Of a stretch of DNA of 64,000 nt, positions 36,455 to 45,370 are shown piece after piece. The stretch covers positions 1-64,000 of the forward strand of contig NZ_JASHJL010000013.1 of assembly GCF_030733205.1 (NCBI RefSeq), given 5' to 3'. The stretch's first letter is position 1; every line of letters begins with the position of its first letter. The translations under genes and the position numbers were made by a program. The DNA is from Mameliella sp. MMSF_3455. Its GTDB lineage: Bacteria; Pseudomonadota; Alphaproteobacteria; Rhodobacterales; Rhodobacteraceae. Under the pieces are notes generated by a model. It was given only the letters and a program-made list of their open reading frames with translations, had not been told where the DNA came from and did not search any database.

Positions 36455-36491
36455 CCTGAATCAACGAAGCCGGGCGCGCATCCTCTACCCT
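36451..36491 (+). promoter_or_regulatory. FNR-type promoter of ppsA
   Basis: TTGAC-CTGA-ATCAA (36451-36464) and TACCCT (36486-36491), 28.5 bases from the box centre. The box overlaps the stop codon of the ATPase gene. The start would be near 36498, 22 bases before the ppsA ATG. Confidence 0.7.
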
Positions 36492-36519
36492 TCGGACAAT
36501 CCGAGGGGAGGAGGGCCCG

Positions 36520-38916
36520 ATGGCTGACACGGACGCGGAGGACACACGCACCCTGATCTGGTTCGAGCAACTGGGGCGCGGGGACGTGGCGCTGGTGGGA
36601 GGCAAGAACGCCTCGCTGGGCGAGATGGTGCAATCGCTGGATGCCAGCCGCATCCGCGTGCCACCCGGCTTTGCCACCACCTCGGCCAGCTATCGCGCCT
36701 TCATCGCGGCCAACGGGTTCGGGGATGTGCTGCGGGACGAACTGGCGGCGTTGGGCGCGGGGCGCAAGACCTTGGCACAGGCAGGCCGGGCGATCCGAGA
36801 GACCCTGGCCACCGGGGCCTTTCCGCCGCAGGTCGAGGCCGACATCCTAAAGGCCTACCGCGAGCTTGGCCGCCGCACGGGGCGGGAAAATCCCTCTGTC
36901 GCCGTGCGGTCCTCGGCCACGGCCGAGGACCTGCCGGACGCCAGTTTCGCGGGCCAGCAAGAGACCTTTCTGAACGTCGAGGGCGAGCGCGCGCTACTGA
37001 TGGCCTGTCGCCGCTGCTATGCCTCTTTGTTCACCGACCGGGCGATCACCTACCGAGAGATCAACGGCTTCGACCACCTGGAGGTGGCACTGTCCATCGG
37101 CGTGCAGTTAATGGTGCGGTCGGACATCGCCGGGTCGGGGGTGATGTTTTCCATCGACACCGAAAGCGGGTTCGACAAGACGGTGCTGATCAACGCCGCC
37201 TGGGGGCTGGGCGAGAACGTCGTGCAAGGCGCGGTCAGCCCGGACGAATACCAGGTCTACAAGCCTTTCCTCGACCGGCCGGACCTTGTGCCGATCACGC
37301 ACAAGGCGCTGGGGGCGAAGGAGATCAAGATGATTTACGGCACGGGCGAGGGCGCGGCGACGCGCAACGTGCCGACCTCGAAGGCAGAGCGCGAGAGTTT
37401 CGTGCTGTCGGATGGCGAGATCCTGGAACTGGCCCGGGCGGCGGCCGAGATCGAGGCGCATTATGGCTGTCCGATGGACATGGAATGGGCCCGCGACGGG
37501 ATCGACGGACAGTTGTATATCGTGCAGGCGCGGCCCGAGACGGTGCAATCGCGGCGCGGTGCGGGCGCGATGAAGACCTACACGCTGGGCACGCATGGCG
37601 AGAAGCTGTTGACCGGGCTCAGCGTCGGTGGGGCGGTGGCCAGCGGCGAGGTCATCATCATCGAGAGCGCGGCGGACATCGACCGGTTCGTGGACGGCGC
37701 GGTGCTGGTGACCTCGACCACGGACCCGGACTGGGTGCCGGTGATGAAACGCGCCGCTGCCATCGTCACCGATCATGGCGGGCGTACCTCTCATGCGGCC
37801 ATCGTCAGCCGGGAACTGGGGGTTCCGGCGGTCGTCGGCACCGGGAACGCGACCCACGTCCTGCACGACCAGCAGCAGGTGACGGTCTCCTGCGCCGAGG
37901 GCGAGGAGGGGGCGATCTATGCCGGACGGGCCGAGGTGACGGTGACGGAACTGGACCTGGCCCATGTCCCCGAGACCCGCACGCAGGTGATGCTGAACCT
38001 TGCCAACCCCGCGACCGCGGCGCGTTGGTGGCGGCTTCCGGCGGATGGTGTCGGACTGGCGCGGATGGAGTTCGTCGTTTCGAACGAGGTCCGGGTGCAT
38101 CCGCTGGCGCTGACCCGGTACGAGCAGGTGGTGTCCGAGGACGAGCGGGCGGCGATCGACGCGCTGACGCGGGGCTACGAGGACCGCACCGCCTATTTCG
38201 TCGAGACCCTGGCGCGGGGGCTGGCGCGGATCGCGGCTGTCTGGCATCCGCGCCCGGTCATCGTGCGGATGAGCGATTTCAAGACCAACGAATATGCCGA
38301 CCTGCTGGGCGGGCGGGCCTTTGAGCCGGAGGAGGAAAACCCGATGATCGGCTTCCGGGGCGCCTCGCGCTATTACTCGGACGGCTATCGCGACGGGTTC
38401 GAGCTGGAATGCCGGGCGATCCGGCACCTGCGCGAGGGAATGGGGTTCGGCAACGTTGTGGTCATGATCCCGTTCTGCCGGACGGTGGATGAGGCCGACC
38501 GGGTGCTGGAGGTCATGGCGGCGCAGGGGCTGGAGCGCGGCAAGGCCGGGCTGGAGGTCTATGTCATGTGCGAAGTCCCCTCGAACGTGATCGAGGCCGA
38601 ACGCTTTGCCGAGCGGTTCGACGGGTTTTCCATCGGATCGAACGACCTGACGCAGCTGACGCTGGGGATCGACCGGGATTCCGAGGCGCTGGCCGAGCTG
38701 TTCTCCGAACGCGACCCGGCGGTCTTGTGGATGATCGAGACGGTCATTGCCAAGGCGCGCGCGGCGGGGCGCAAGATCGGGCTGTGCGGGCAGGCGCCTT
38801 CGAACGATCCGGGGTTCGCGCGGTTGCTGGTGCAGGCGGGAATCGACTCGATCTCGGTGACGCCGGACAGTTTTTTGGCGGTGAAGCGGAACGTGGCAGA
38901 GGCGGAGGCGGGCTGA
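36520..38916 (+). CDS. ppsA: Phosphoenolpyruvate synthase
   Basis: A 798-residue PEP synthase (pyruvate, water dikinase). LVGGKNASLGEMVQSL at the start and NPSVAVRSSATAEDLPDASFAGQ form the ATP-grasp domain; the phosphohistidine motif is DHGGRTSHAAIVSRELG (His near residue 424); the PEP/pyruvate barrel contains FKTNEYADLLGG and ends with GLCGQAPSNDP. It makes PEP from pyruvate for gluconeogenesis. GAGGGGAGGAGGG precedes the ATG. It is the last gene of the FNR-box group. Confidence 0.95.
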   Translation: MADTDAEDTRTLIWFEQLGRGDVALVGGKNASLGEMVQSLDASRIRVPPGFATTSASYRAFIAANGFGDVLRDELAALGAGRKTLAQAGRAIRETLATGAFPPQVEADILKAYRELGRRTGRENPSVAVRSSATAEDLPDASFAGQQETFLNVEGERALLMACRRCYASLFTDRAITYREINGFDHLEVALSIGVQLMVRSDIAGSGVMFSIDTESGFDKTVLINAAWGLGENVVQGAVSPDEYQVYKPFLDRPDLVPITHKALGAKEIKMIYGTGEGAATRNVPTSKAERESFVLSDGEILELARAAAEIEAHYGCPMDMEWARDGIDGQLYIVQARPETVQSRRGAGAMKTYTLGTHGEKLLTGLSVGGAVASGEVIIIESAADIDRFVDGAVLVTSTTDPDWVPVMKRAAAIVTDHGGRTSHAAIVSRELGVPAVVGTGNATHVLHDQQQVTVSCAEGEEGAIYAGRAEVTVTELDLAHVPETRTQVMLNLANPATAARWWRLPADGVGLARMEFVVSNEVRVHPLALTRYEQVVSEDERAAIDALTRGYEDRTAYFVETLARGLARIAAVWHPRPVIVRMSDFKTNEYADLLGGRAFEPEEENPMIGFRGASRYYSDGYRDGFELECRAIRHLREGMGFGNVVVMIPFCRTVDEADRVLEVMAAQGLERGKAGLEVYVMCEVPSNVIEAERFAERFDGFSIGSNDLTQLTLGIDRDSEALAELFSERDPAVLWMIETVIAKARAAGRKIGLCGQAPSNDPGFARLLVQAGIDSISVTPDSFLAVKRNVAEAEAG

Positions 38917-39023
38917 GGGGCCGGTAAACGGCGCTTGCCGCGGCTGCGCCGCGACGTCGCCCCGCCCACCGTCCCGCAGATCGCGCCTTGCGGCGCGGTT
39001 TGCCTAACCGGGGGAGCCGGGTG

Positions 39024-39491
39024 TCAGGGAGAGAGGGGAACCTCCGTGCCCTGCTTGATACGGCGCAGGACGAACATCGTGGCGGTGCCGGCGACGTTTT
39101 CATGTTCCAGCACGCGGCGCATCAGGATCGATTCCAGGTCGGCGATGTCGCGTACCACGAGGTGCAGCAGGTAATCCCATTCGCCGGAGATCGAGTAGAC
39201 CTCGGTGATGGCCGCTTCTGCCTCCATCGCGCGCTGAAACTCGGCGCGGGCGGCGGAGTCCTGCGATTTCATGCGCACCTGCACGAAGGCATCCATGCCA
39301 CGGCCCACGGCGACGGGATCGACGTGGCGCACCGGCGGGCCGATCACGCCGCGATCCTCGAGCGCGCGCAGGCGGCGCCAGCAGGTGGCGGGTGAGCTGT
39401 TCACCGCCTGTGCGAGTTCCTGCATGCTGCCCGAGGCGTCCTTTTGCAGGACGGCAAGGATGCGGCGGTCGAGATCCGAGAGTTGAGGCAT
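39024..39491 (-). CDS. Lrp/AsnC family transcriptional regulator
   Basis: A 155-residue Lrp-type regulator: DNA-binding helix-turn-helix in the first 60 residues (LSDLDRRILAVLQKDASGS, SSPATCWRRLRALEDRGVI) and the RAM ligand-binding domain after it (AITEVYSISGEWDYLLHLVV). I start at MPQLSD (39491). It is divergent from the indolepyruvate oxidoreductase gene, with 124 bases in between, so it probably controls that gene and itself in response to an aromatic or branched amino acid. Confidence 0.93.
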   Translation of the reverse strand: MPQLSDLDRRILAVLQKDASGSMQELAQAVNSSPATCWRRLRALEDRGVIGPPVRHVDPVAVGRGMDAFVQVRMKSQDSAARAEFQRAMEAEAAITEVYSISGEWDYLLHLVVRDIADLESILMRRVLEHENVAGTATMFVLRRIKQGTEVPLSP

Positions 39492-39514
39492 ATGGTTCGT
39501 TTGTTGGCCTTTCG

Positions 39515-39549
39515 ATGAACGTTTCATTGCAAGTTGTGACCCAAACTTG
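39515..39549. promoter_or_regulatory. Candidate Lrp operators in the divergent promoter region
   Basis: Two perfect inverted repeats: ATGAA-CGT-TTCAT (39515-39527) and CAAGTT-N8-AACTTG (39530-39535 and 39544-39549). They lie between the starts of the Lrp gene (39491) and the oxidoreductase gene (39616). Confidence 0.5.
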
Positions 39550-39615
39550 AGAGATTGGAAGGCATTTTTCAGCAAAAGAGGTGAAAATCCTCCGATCCGC
39601 GACAGGGAGGATGTC

Positions 39616-42600
39616 ATGACGGACCAGACGCCGATTCTGACCGATTACGCATTGGAAGACCGCTATACCCGCACCGAGGGCCGCGTGTTCCTGACCGGGA
39701 CACAGGCGATCCTGCGGATCGCGCTGGACCAGGCGCGGCGGGACCGGGCGCGGGGGCTGGATACACGCGGCTATATCTCGGGGTATCGCGGCTCGCCCGT
39801 GGGCGGGGTCGACCTGGAGGTTTCGGGTCATGCAAAGCTGGTCGAGGAGGCGGGGATCACCTTTCTGCCCGCGATCAACGAGGAACTGGGCGCGACCCAG
39901 ATGATCGGCACGCAACAGGTGGAAACCGACCCGGACCGGACCTGCGAGGGGGTCTTTGGCCTGTGGTACGGCAAGGGTCCGGGCGTGGACCGGGCGGCGG
40001 ATGCGCTGAAACACGGCAATGCCTATGGGTCGTCGCCGCACGGGGGCGTTCTGGTGGTGGCCGGGGACGATCATGGCTGCGTGTCCTCGTCCATGCCGCA
40101 CCAGTCGGACGTGGCCTTCATGAATTTCTTCATGCCGACGCTGAACCCGGCCAACGTGGCCGAGTTCCTGCCCTTTGGCGAATGGGGCTACGCGCTGTCG
40201 CGGTTTTCCGGCATGTGGGTCGGGTTCAAGGCGATTTCCGAGACGGTGGAATCGGGCATGTCGGTGGAGTTGCCCGCCGACCGGGCCTTTGTCGCGCCGG
40301 ATTTCACGCCACCCGAAACCGGGCTGCATTACCGGTGGCCCGACCTGCCGGGGATGCAGATCGAAGAGCGGATGGAGGCCAAGAAGGCCGCCGTGCTGGC
40401 CTTTGCCCGCGCCAATCCCATCGACCGGGCGGAATGGGGGCACCCGGCGCGGTTCGGCATCGTGACCACCGGCAAGGCGCATCTGGACACGCTGGAGGCG
40501 CTGCGCCTCCTGGGTATCGACGAGGGCGCGGCGCGCGAGTTGGGCATCGACCTGTACAAGGTGGGCATGGTCTGGCCGTTGGAGGACCGCGGCGCGCTGG
40601 GCTTTGCCCATGAAAAGCAGGAGCTGCTGGTCATCGAGGAAAAGCGCGGCATCATCGAGAGCCAGCTGAAAGAGTATTTCTACGATTTCCCCGGGCAAAA
40701 GCCCGAACGCATGGTCGGCAAGCGCGATGAGCACGGCGAGCGGCTGATCCCCTGGACGCATGAACTGGGCGCCGTGATGCTGGCGCGGATCATCGCGAAA
40801 CGACTGGACCTGAATCTTGGCACATCACTCACGGAACGTGCCGAGGCGCTGGTGCCGCCCCCGAACCTGATCGAGGTGTCGGGGGCGGCCCGCACGCCCT
40901 ATTTCTGCTCTGGCTGCCCGCATAATACGTCCACGAAGGTGCCCGAGGGCAGTCAGGCTCTGGCCGGGATCGGATGTCATTTCATGGCCAGCTGGATGGA
41001 CCGCAACACGACCTCGCTGATCCAGATGGGGGGCGAGGGCGTCAACTGGGTCGCGCGGTCGAAGTTCAACGGCAATGCCCATGTCTTTCAGAACCTGGGC
41101 GAGGGGACCTATTACCACTCGGGGTCGCTGGCGGTGCGGCAGGCGATTGCGGCCGGGACGAACATCACCTTCAAGATCCTGTTCAACGACGCGGTGGCCA
41201 TGACCGGCGGGCAGGTGGTGGATGGGCCGATTTCCGTGCAGGCGATTGCGCAGACGGTTCTGGCCGAGGGAGCGAAACGGGTGGTCGTCGTGTCCGATCA
41301 TCCCGAGCAGTTCCGCAAGGGCGATTTCCCGGCTGGGGTCGAGATCGAGCACCGGCGCGAGATGGATCGGGTGCAGCGCGAGTTGCGCGAGATCCCCGGG
41401 ACGACGGTGCTGATCTACCAGCAGACCTGCGCGACCGAGAAACGCCGCCTGCGGAAACGCGGCAAGATGGAGGACCCCAAGCGGTTCGCCGTCATCAACC
41501 CGCTGGTCTGCGAGGGCTGCGGCGATTGCGGGGTGGAATCGAACTGTCTCAGCGTCGAGCCGCTGGAAACGGAGTTCGGCCGCAAGCGGCAGATCAACCT
41601 GAACTCCTGCAACAAGGATTTCACCTGCCTGAACGGGTTCTGCCCCAGTTTCGTGACCGTCGAGGGCGCGACCTTGAAAAAGGGGCGAGGCGTGTCCGAG
41701 GCGCAATTGGACGAGATGGTGGCAGGGTTGCCGGCGCCCGTTCTGCCGTCGCTGGATGCGCCCTGGGATATCCTGGTGACTGGCGTCGGCGGCACGGGCG
41801 TCGTGACCGTGGGCCAGCTGATCGCGATGGCGGCGAACCTCGAGGGGCGGGGCGCCAGCGTGCTGGACTTCATGGGCTTTGCGCAGAAATTCGGGCCGGT
41901 GCTCAGCTATCTGCGGATGTCGGCGCGCCCCGAAGAGGTCAACCAGGCGCGGATCGAGCCCTCCTCGGCGGATGCGCTGATCGGCTGTGACCTGGTGGTG
42001 AGTTCCTCGCCCAAGGCTTCGATGACCTACCGGGCGGGGCATACGAAGGCGGTGGTGAACACGGCCTTGATGCCGACCGGGGATTTCACCCGCAACCGCG
42101 ACGCGGACCTGAAGGCCGGAGACCGGCTGGCGCGGATTTCCGGGGCGGTGGATGGCAAGGCGTTGCAATCGCTGGATGCCAACGCGCTGTCCGAGGCTCT
42201 GCTGGGCGATACGGTCTTTGCCAATGTCCTGATGCTGGGCGCGGCCTGGCAGGCGGGTCTGGTGCCCCTGTCTGAGGCGGCGCTGATGCGGGCGATCGAG
42301 CTGAACGGGGTCAAGCCGGAGCTGAACAAGCAGGCCTTTGCCTGGGGGCGGGTCGCAGTGACCGATCCCGAGGGGGTCGAGCGGATCGCCGGGATCGAGG
42401 CGCGTCCCGTGCAGACGCTGGAGCAGATCATCGACCGCCGGGCGGATTTCCTGGCCGATTACCAAAGCGCGCGCTGGGCGCGGCGCTATCGCGACGATCT
42501 GCAAAAGGTAATCGAGGCCGAAACCCGTGTCGCGGGCGCGCCGGGCGCCCTGTCTGAGGCAGCGGCGAGGGGTCTGTTCAAGCTGATGTCCTACAAGGAC

Positions 42601-43047
42601 GAATACGAGGTCGCGCGGCTGCACGCAAAGACCGGGTTCATTGATGGTCTCAAGGACCGTTTCGAGGGCGAATTCACGGTGCGCCACCACCTTGCGCCGC
42701 CGATCCTGTCCTCTGGCAAGGATGCGCGCGGGCGGCCGCTGAAACGCAGCTTTGGCCCCTGGGTGCAGGTGGCCTTTCGCCAGTTGGCGCGGATGAAGCG
42801 GCTGCGCGGTACGCCGTTCGATCCCTTTGGCCGCACCGAAGAACGGCGGATGGAGCGGGCGCTGATCGAAGAGTACCGGGAGCTGTTGGGACGGCTGGTC
42901 GACGGGCTGACGGCGGACAACCGTGACGAGGCGGCGCGGATCGCAGCGATGGTCATGGAAATCCGCGGCTTTGGCCCGGTCAAGGAAGAGGCCGCCGACA
43001 AGACCCGCAAGGCGATCGCCGAGGCAGTTAAGCAGTATGCTGCCTAA
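39616..43047 (+). CDS. Indolepyruvate ferredoxin oxidoreductase, fused alpha-beta type
   Basis: A 1143-residue fused IorA-IorB-type enzyme that decarboxylates aryl or branched 2-oxoacids to acyl-CoA with ferredoxin or an electron-transfer protein. Pyrimidine domain with SGYRGSPVGGVDLE, TPP domain with GCPHNTSTKVPEGS and the catalytic-core FKILFNDAVAMTGGQ, iron-sulfur cysteines CEGCGDCGVESNC (about 631-645) followed by CNKDFTCLNGFCP, then the gamma domain with GVGGTGVVTVGQ. GGGAGG precedes the ATG at 39616. Next to an Lrp regulator and a beta-oxidation enzyme it fits amino acid catabolism. Confidence 0.93.
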   Translation: MTDQTPILTDYALEDRYTRTEGRVFLTGTQAILRIALDQARRDRARGLDTRGYISGYRGSPVGGVDLEVSGHAKLVEEAGITFLPAINEELGATQMIGTQQVETDPDRTCEGVFGLWYGKGPGVDRAADALKHGNAYGSSPHGGVLVVAGDDHGCVSSSMPHQSDVAFMNFFMPTLNPANVAEFLPFGEWGYALSRFSGMWVGFKAISETVESGMSVELPADRAFVAPDFTPPETGLHYRWPDLPGMQIEERMEAKKAAVLAFARANPIDRAEWGHPARFGIVTTGKAHLDTLEALRLLGIDEGAARELGIDLYKVGMVWPLEDRGALGFAHEKQELLVIEEKRGIIESQLKEYFYDFPGQKPERMVGKRDEHGERLIPWTHELGAVMLARIIAKRLDLNLGTSLTERAEALVPPPNLIEVSGAARTPYFCSGCPHNTSTKVPEGSQALAGIGCHFMASWMDRNTTSLIQMGGEGVNWVARSKFNGNAHVFQNLGEGTYYHSGSLAVRQAIAAGTNITFKILFNDAVAMTGGQVVDGPISVQAIAQTVLAEGAKRVVVVSDHPEQFRKGDFPAGVEIEHRREMDRVQRELREIPGTTVLIYQQTCATEKRRLRKRGKMEDPKRFAVINPLVCEGCGDCGVESNCLSVEPLETEFGRKRQINLNSCNKDFTCLNGFCPSFVTVEGATLKKGRGVSEAQLDEMVAGLPAPVLPSLDAPWDILVTGVGGTGVVTVGQLIAMAANLEGRGASVLDFMGFAQKFGPVLSYLRMSARPEEVNQARIEPSSADALIGCDLVVSSSPKASMTYRAGHTKAVVNTALMPTGDFTRNRDADLKAGDRLARISGAVDGKALQSLDANALSEALLGDTVFANVLMLGAAWQAGLVPLSEAALMRAIELNGVKPELNKQAFAWGRVAVTDPEGVERIAGIEARPVQTLEQIIDRRADFLADYQSARWARRYRDDLQKVIEAETRVAGAPGALSEAAARGLFKLMSYKDEYEVARLHAKTGFIDGLKDRFEGEFTVRHHLAPPILSSGKDARGRPLKRSFGPWVQVAFRQLARMKRLRGTPFDPFGRTEERRMERALIEEYRELLGRLVDGLTADNRDEAARIAAMVMEIRGFGPVKEEAADKTRKAIAEAVKQYAA

Positions 43048-43126
43048 AATCCTTTAACCGACCGCGCGTTTGGGTTATCCCCCTTGCAGGACGCCCGCGG
43101 CAGGGGCGAGGAGAGGAGCCTTGACC

Positions 43127-45163
43127 ATGACAACCGACAGCCCCGTTACCGTCACCCGCGAAGGCGACCTGGCCTGGGTGACCATCGACAATCCGCCCGT
43201 CAATGCCACCAGCACGGCGGTACGCGCGGGGATGGCAGAGGCGGTCCGGCAGGTGCAGGGCGCGCGCGTCGCGATCCTGACCGGCGCCGGGCGGACCTTT
43301 GTCGCCGGCGGGGACATGTCGGAATTCGACGCCCCCCCGGTCGAGCCGCACCTACCCGACATGGTGCAGATGATCGAGGACAGCGAGACGCCATTCGTCG
43401 CGGTCATGCATGGCACGGTGCTGGGCGGCGGGTTCGAGATCGCGATGGCTTGTGCCTGGCGGCTTGCGCAAGCGGGCACACGGTTCGGCCTGCCCGAGGT
43501 CAACGTGGGGCTTGTGCCTGGCGCGGGTGGTTCGCAACGCGCGCCGCGTCTGATCGGGATGGAAGCCTCTATCGACATGGCGGCCTCGGGGCAGATGCTG
43601 GATGCAGCGACGCTCAAGGCGCTGGGTGGGCTGGACCTGGTGTTCGAGGGGGACATGCGGGCGGCGGCGCGCGACTTCGTGGCGGACCTGCCGGAGCGGC
43701 CCTCGAAAGTGTCGGAGCGGGTGGCAGAGCCGCTGGCGGCCGACGCGCTGGAGGTCAAGCGCGAGGCGGTAATGAAACGCGCACGCGGGCAGATGTCGCC
43801 GCTGTTGAACATCGACGCGCTGCAATGGGCCTATCTGCCCTTCTCCGAAGGCCAGCCCAAGGAACGCGCCCTGCACCTGGAGCTGCGCCAGAGCCCCGAG
43901 AGCCGCGCCCTGCGCCATGCCTTTTTTGCCGAACGCGCGGTGGCGCGCCCCAAGGCGGCAGAGGGCGCCAAGCCGCGCGAGCTGCAGCGCATTGCCGTGG
44001 TCGGCGGCGGATTGATGGGCGCGGGCATCGCCACGGCAAGCCTTGGCGGCGGGCTGGAGGTCGTGCTGATCGAGCGTGACGCCGAGGCGGCGGCCGGCGC
44101 CGAGGCGCGTGTTGCCGGGCTGATCGACGGGGCCGTAAAACGCGGCAAGCTGAGCGAGGCAAAGGCGGCTGATCAGAAGGCCCGGTTCACCGCGACGGCG
44201 GACTACGCCGATGCGGCGGGTGTCGACCTGGCGGTCGAGGCGGTATTCGAGGATCTGGAGGTCAAGCGCGCGGTATTCCGGCAACTGGCCGAGGTGGTCT
44301 CGCCGGAGGCGATCCTGGGCACCAACACCTCATACATCGACCCGCGCGAGATCTTTGACGGCATCTCGAACCCGGCACGCTGTATCGGGCTGCACTTCTT
44401 TTCGCCCGCGCATGTGATGAAACTGCTGGAGATCGTGGCCCTGCCTGAAACCTCTGCCGAAGTGCTGGCGACGGGCTTTGCCTTTGGCAAGCGGCTGCGC
44501 AAGGTTTCGGTGCTGGCGGGGATCTGCGACGGGTTCATCGGCAACCGGATGCTGGCGGAATACCGGCGCGCAGCGGAATACATGCTGGCCGATGGCGCCC
44601 TGCCGCAAGAGGTGGATGCCGCCGCGCGAGAGATCGGCTTTCCGATGGGGCCCTTCGAACTGCAGGATCTGACGGGCCTGCAGATCGCCTGGGCCAACCG
44701 CAAGCGGCAGGCTGCGACGCGCGATCCGGCGCAGCGCTATGTCGCCATATCCGACCAGCTGTGCGAGATGGACCGGCTGGGTCAGCGCAGCGGAAAGGGC
44801 TGGTACGACTACGTCGCGGGTGACCGTAAACCGCGCCCCTCGGCCGAGGTCGAACAGGTGATCCTGGACTATGCAAGGGCGCAGGGGATCACCCGCCGCA
44901 GTTTTGCCCGCGAAGAGATCGTGGCGCGAATTCTGGCGGTTCTGGCCAACGAAGGTGCGCGAATCGTCGAAGAGGGCATCGCCGAAAGCGATGCCGCCGT
45001 CGATATGGTGCAGATCCATGGCTACGCCTTTCCGCGCTGGCGCGGGGGGCCGATGCGGGCGGCGGAAGAGCGCGGCTGGAACGAGGTCGGCGACACCATG
45101 CGGCGGCTGGCCGAGGAAAGCCCGGGCAGCTGGGTGATGAGCCAGCGGGTCACGGGCGCCTGA
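43127..45163 (+). CDS. Bifunctional enoyl-CoA hydratase/3-hydroxyacyl-CoA dehydrogenase
   Basis: A 678-residue FadB/FadJ-like enzyme for two beta-oxidation steps. The N-terminal crotonase part has the oxyanion-hole segment TGAGRTFVAGGDMSEF and GTVLGGGFEIAMAC, the NAD-binding dehydrogenase part has VVGGGLMGAGIA (about 291), GTNTSYIDPREI and GLHFFSPAHVMKLLEI, and the C-terminal domains end it. GAGGAGAGGAGCC supports the ATG at 43127. It lies 79 bases after the oxidoreductase and is likely in its transcript. Confidence 0.95.
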   Translation: MTTDSPVTVTREGDLAWVTIDNPPVNATSTAVRAGMAEAVRQVQGARVAILTGAGRTFVAGGDMSEFDAPPVEPHLPDMVQMIEDSETPFVAVMHGTVLGGGFEIAMACAWRLAQAGTRFGLPEVNVGLVPGAGGSQRAPRLIGMEASIDMAASGQMLDAATLKALGGLDLVFEGDMRAAARDFVADLPERPSKVSERVAEPLAADALEVKREAVMKRARGQMSPLLNIDALQWAYLPFSEGQPKERALHLELRQSPESRALRHAFFAERAVARPKAAEGAKPRELQRIAVVGGGLMGAGIATASLGGGLEVVLIERDAEAAAGAEARVAGLIDGAVKRGKLSEAKAADQKARFTATADYADAAGVDLAVEAVFEDLEVKRAVFRQLAEVVSPEAILGTNTSYIDPREIFDGISNPARCIGLHFFSPAHVMKLLEIVALPETSAEVLATGFAFGKRLRKVSVLAGICDGFIGNRMLAEYRRAAEYMLADGALPQEVDAAAREIGFPMGPFELQDLTGLQIAWANRKRQAATRDPAQRYVAISDQLCEMDRLGQRSGKGWYDYVAGDRKPRPSAEVEQVILDYARAQGITRRSFAREEIVARILAVLANEGARIVEEGIAESDAAVDMVQIHGYAFPRWRGGPMRAAEERGWNEVGDTMRRLAEESPGSWVMSQRVTGA

Positions 45164-45370
45164 CGCCAGTCTGACAAAAACACTTTATTTCAATGGATTG
45201 CCCGGCGGCTTCGGCCGCCGGTTCGGCATCCTGTTGCCCGAGTGCGCCGGAGCCGAGCCCGCACGACAGCACGGCCCGAGGCAAGATTTTCTCGCCTCGG
45301 TGCTTGCATCAAAGGCTGATTCCTGTAATTGACCAAAACAGTAAGGAATTACATGCAAAGGGAGAGATGC
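45164..45370 (+). promoter_or_regulatory. Leader of the iron-binding protein gene with inverted repeats
   Basis: Three structures: GGCGGC-TTC-GGCCGCC near 45202; CCGAGGC...GCCTCGG (about 45276-45300) with a T-rich loop; and TGTAATT (45324-45330) with AATTACA (45347-45353) just before the ribosome binding site. The last could be an operator or a hairpin that hides the start. A recognised Irr or RirA iron box was not found. Confidence 0.4.

Noticed and set aside
45276-45353. Irr or RirA iron box upstream of the iron-binding protein
   Set aside because: The inverted repeats present do not match the known iron-box patterns, so only a generic operator was noted.
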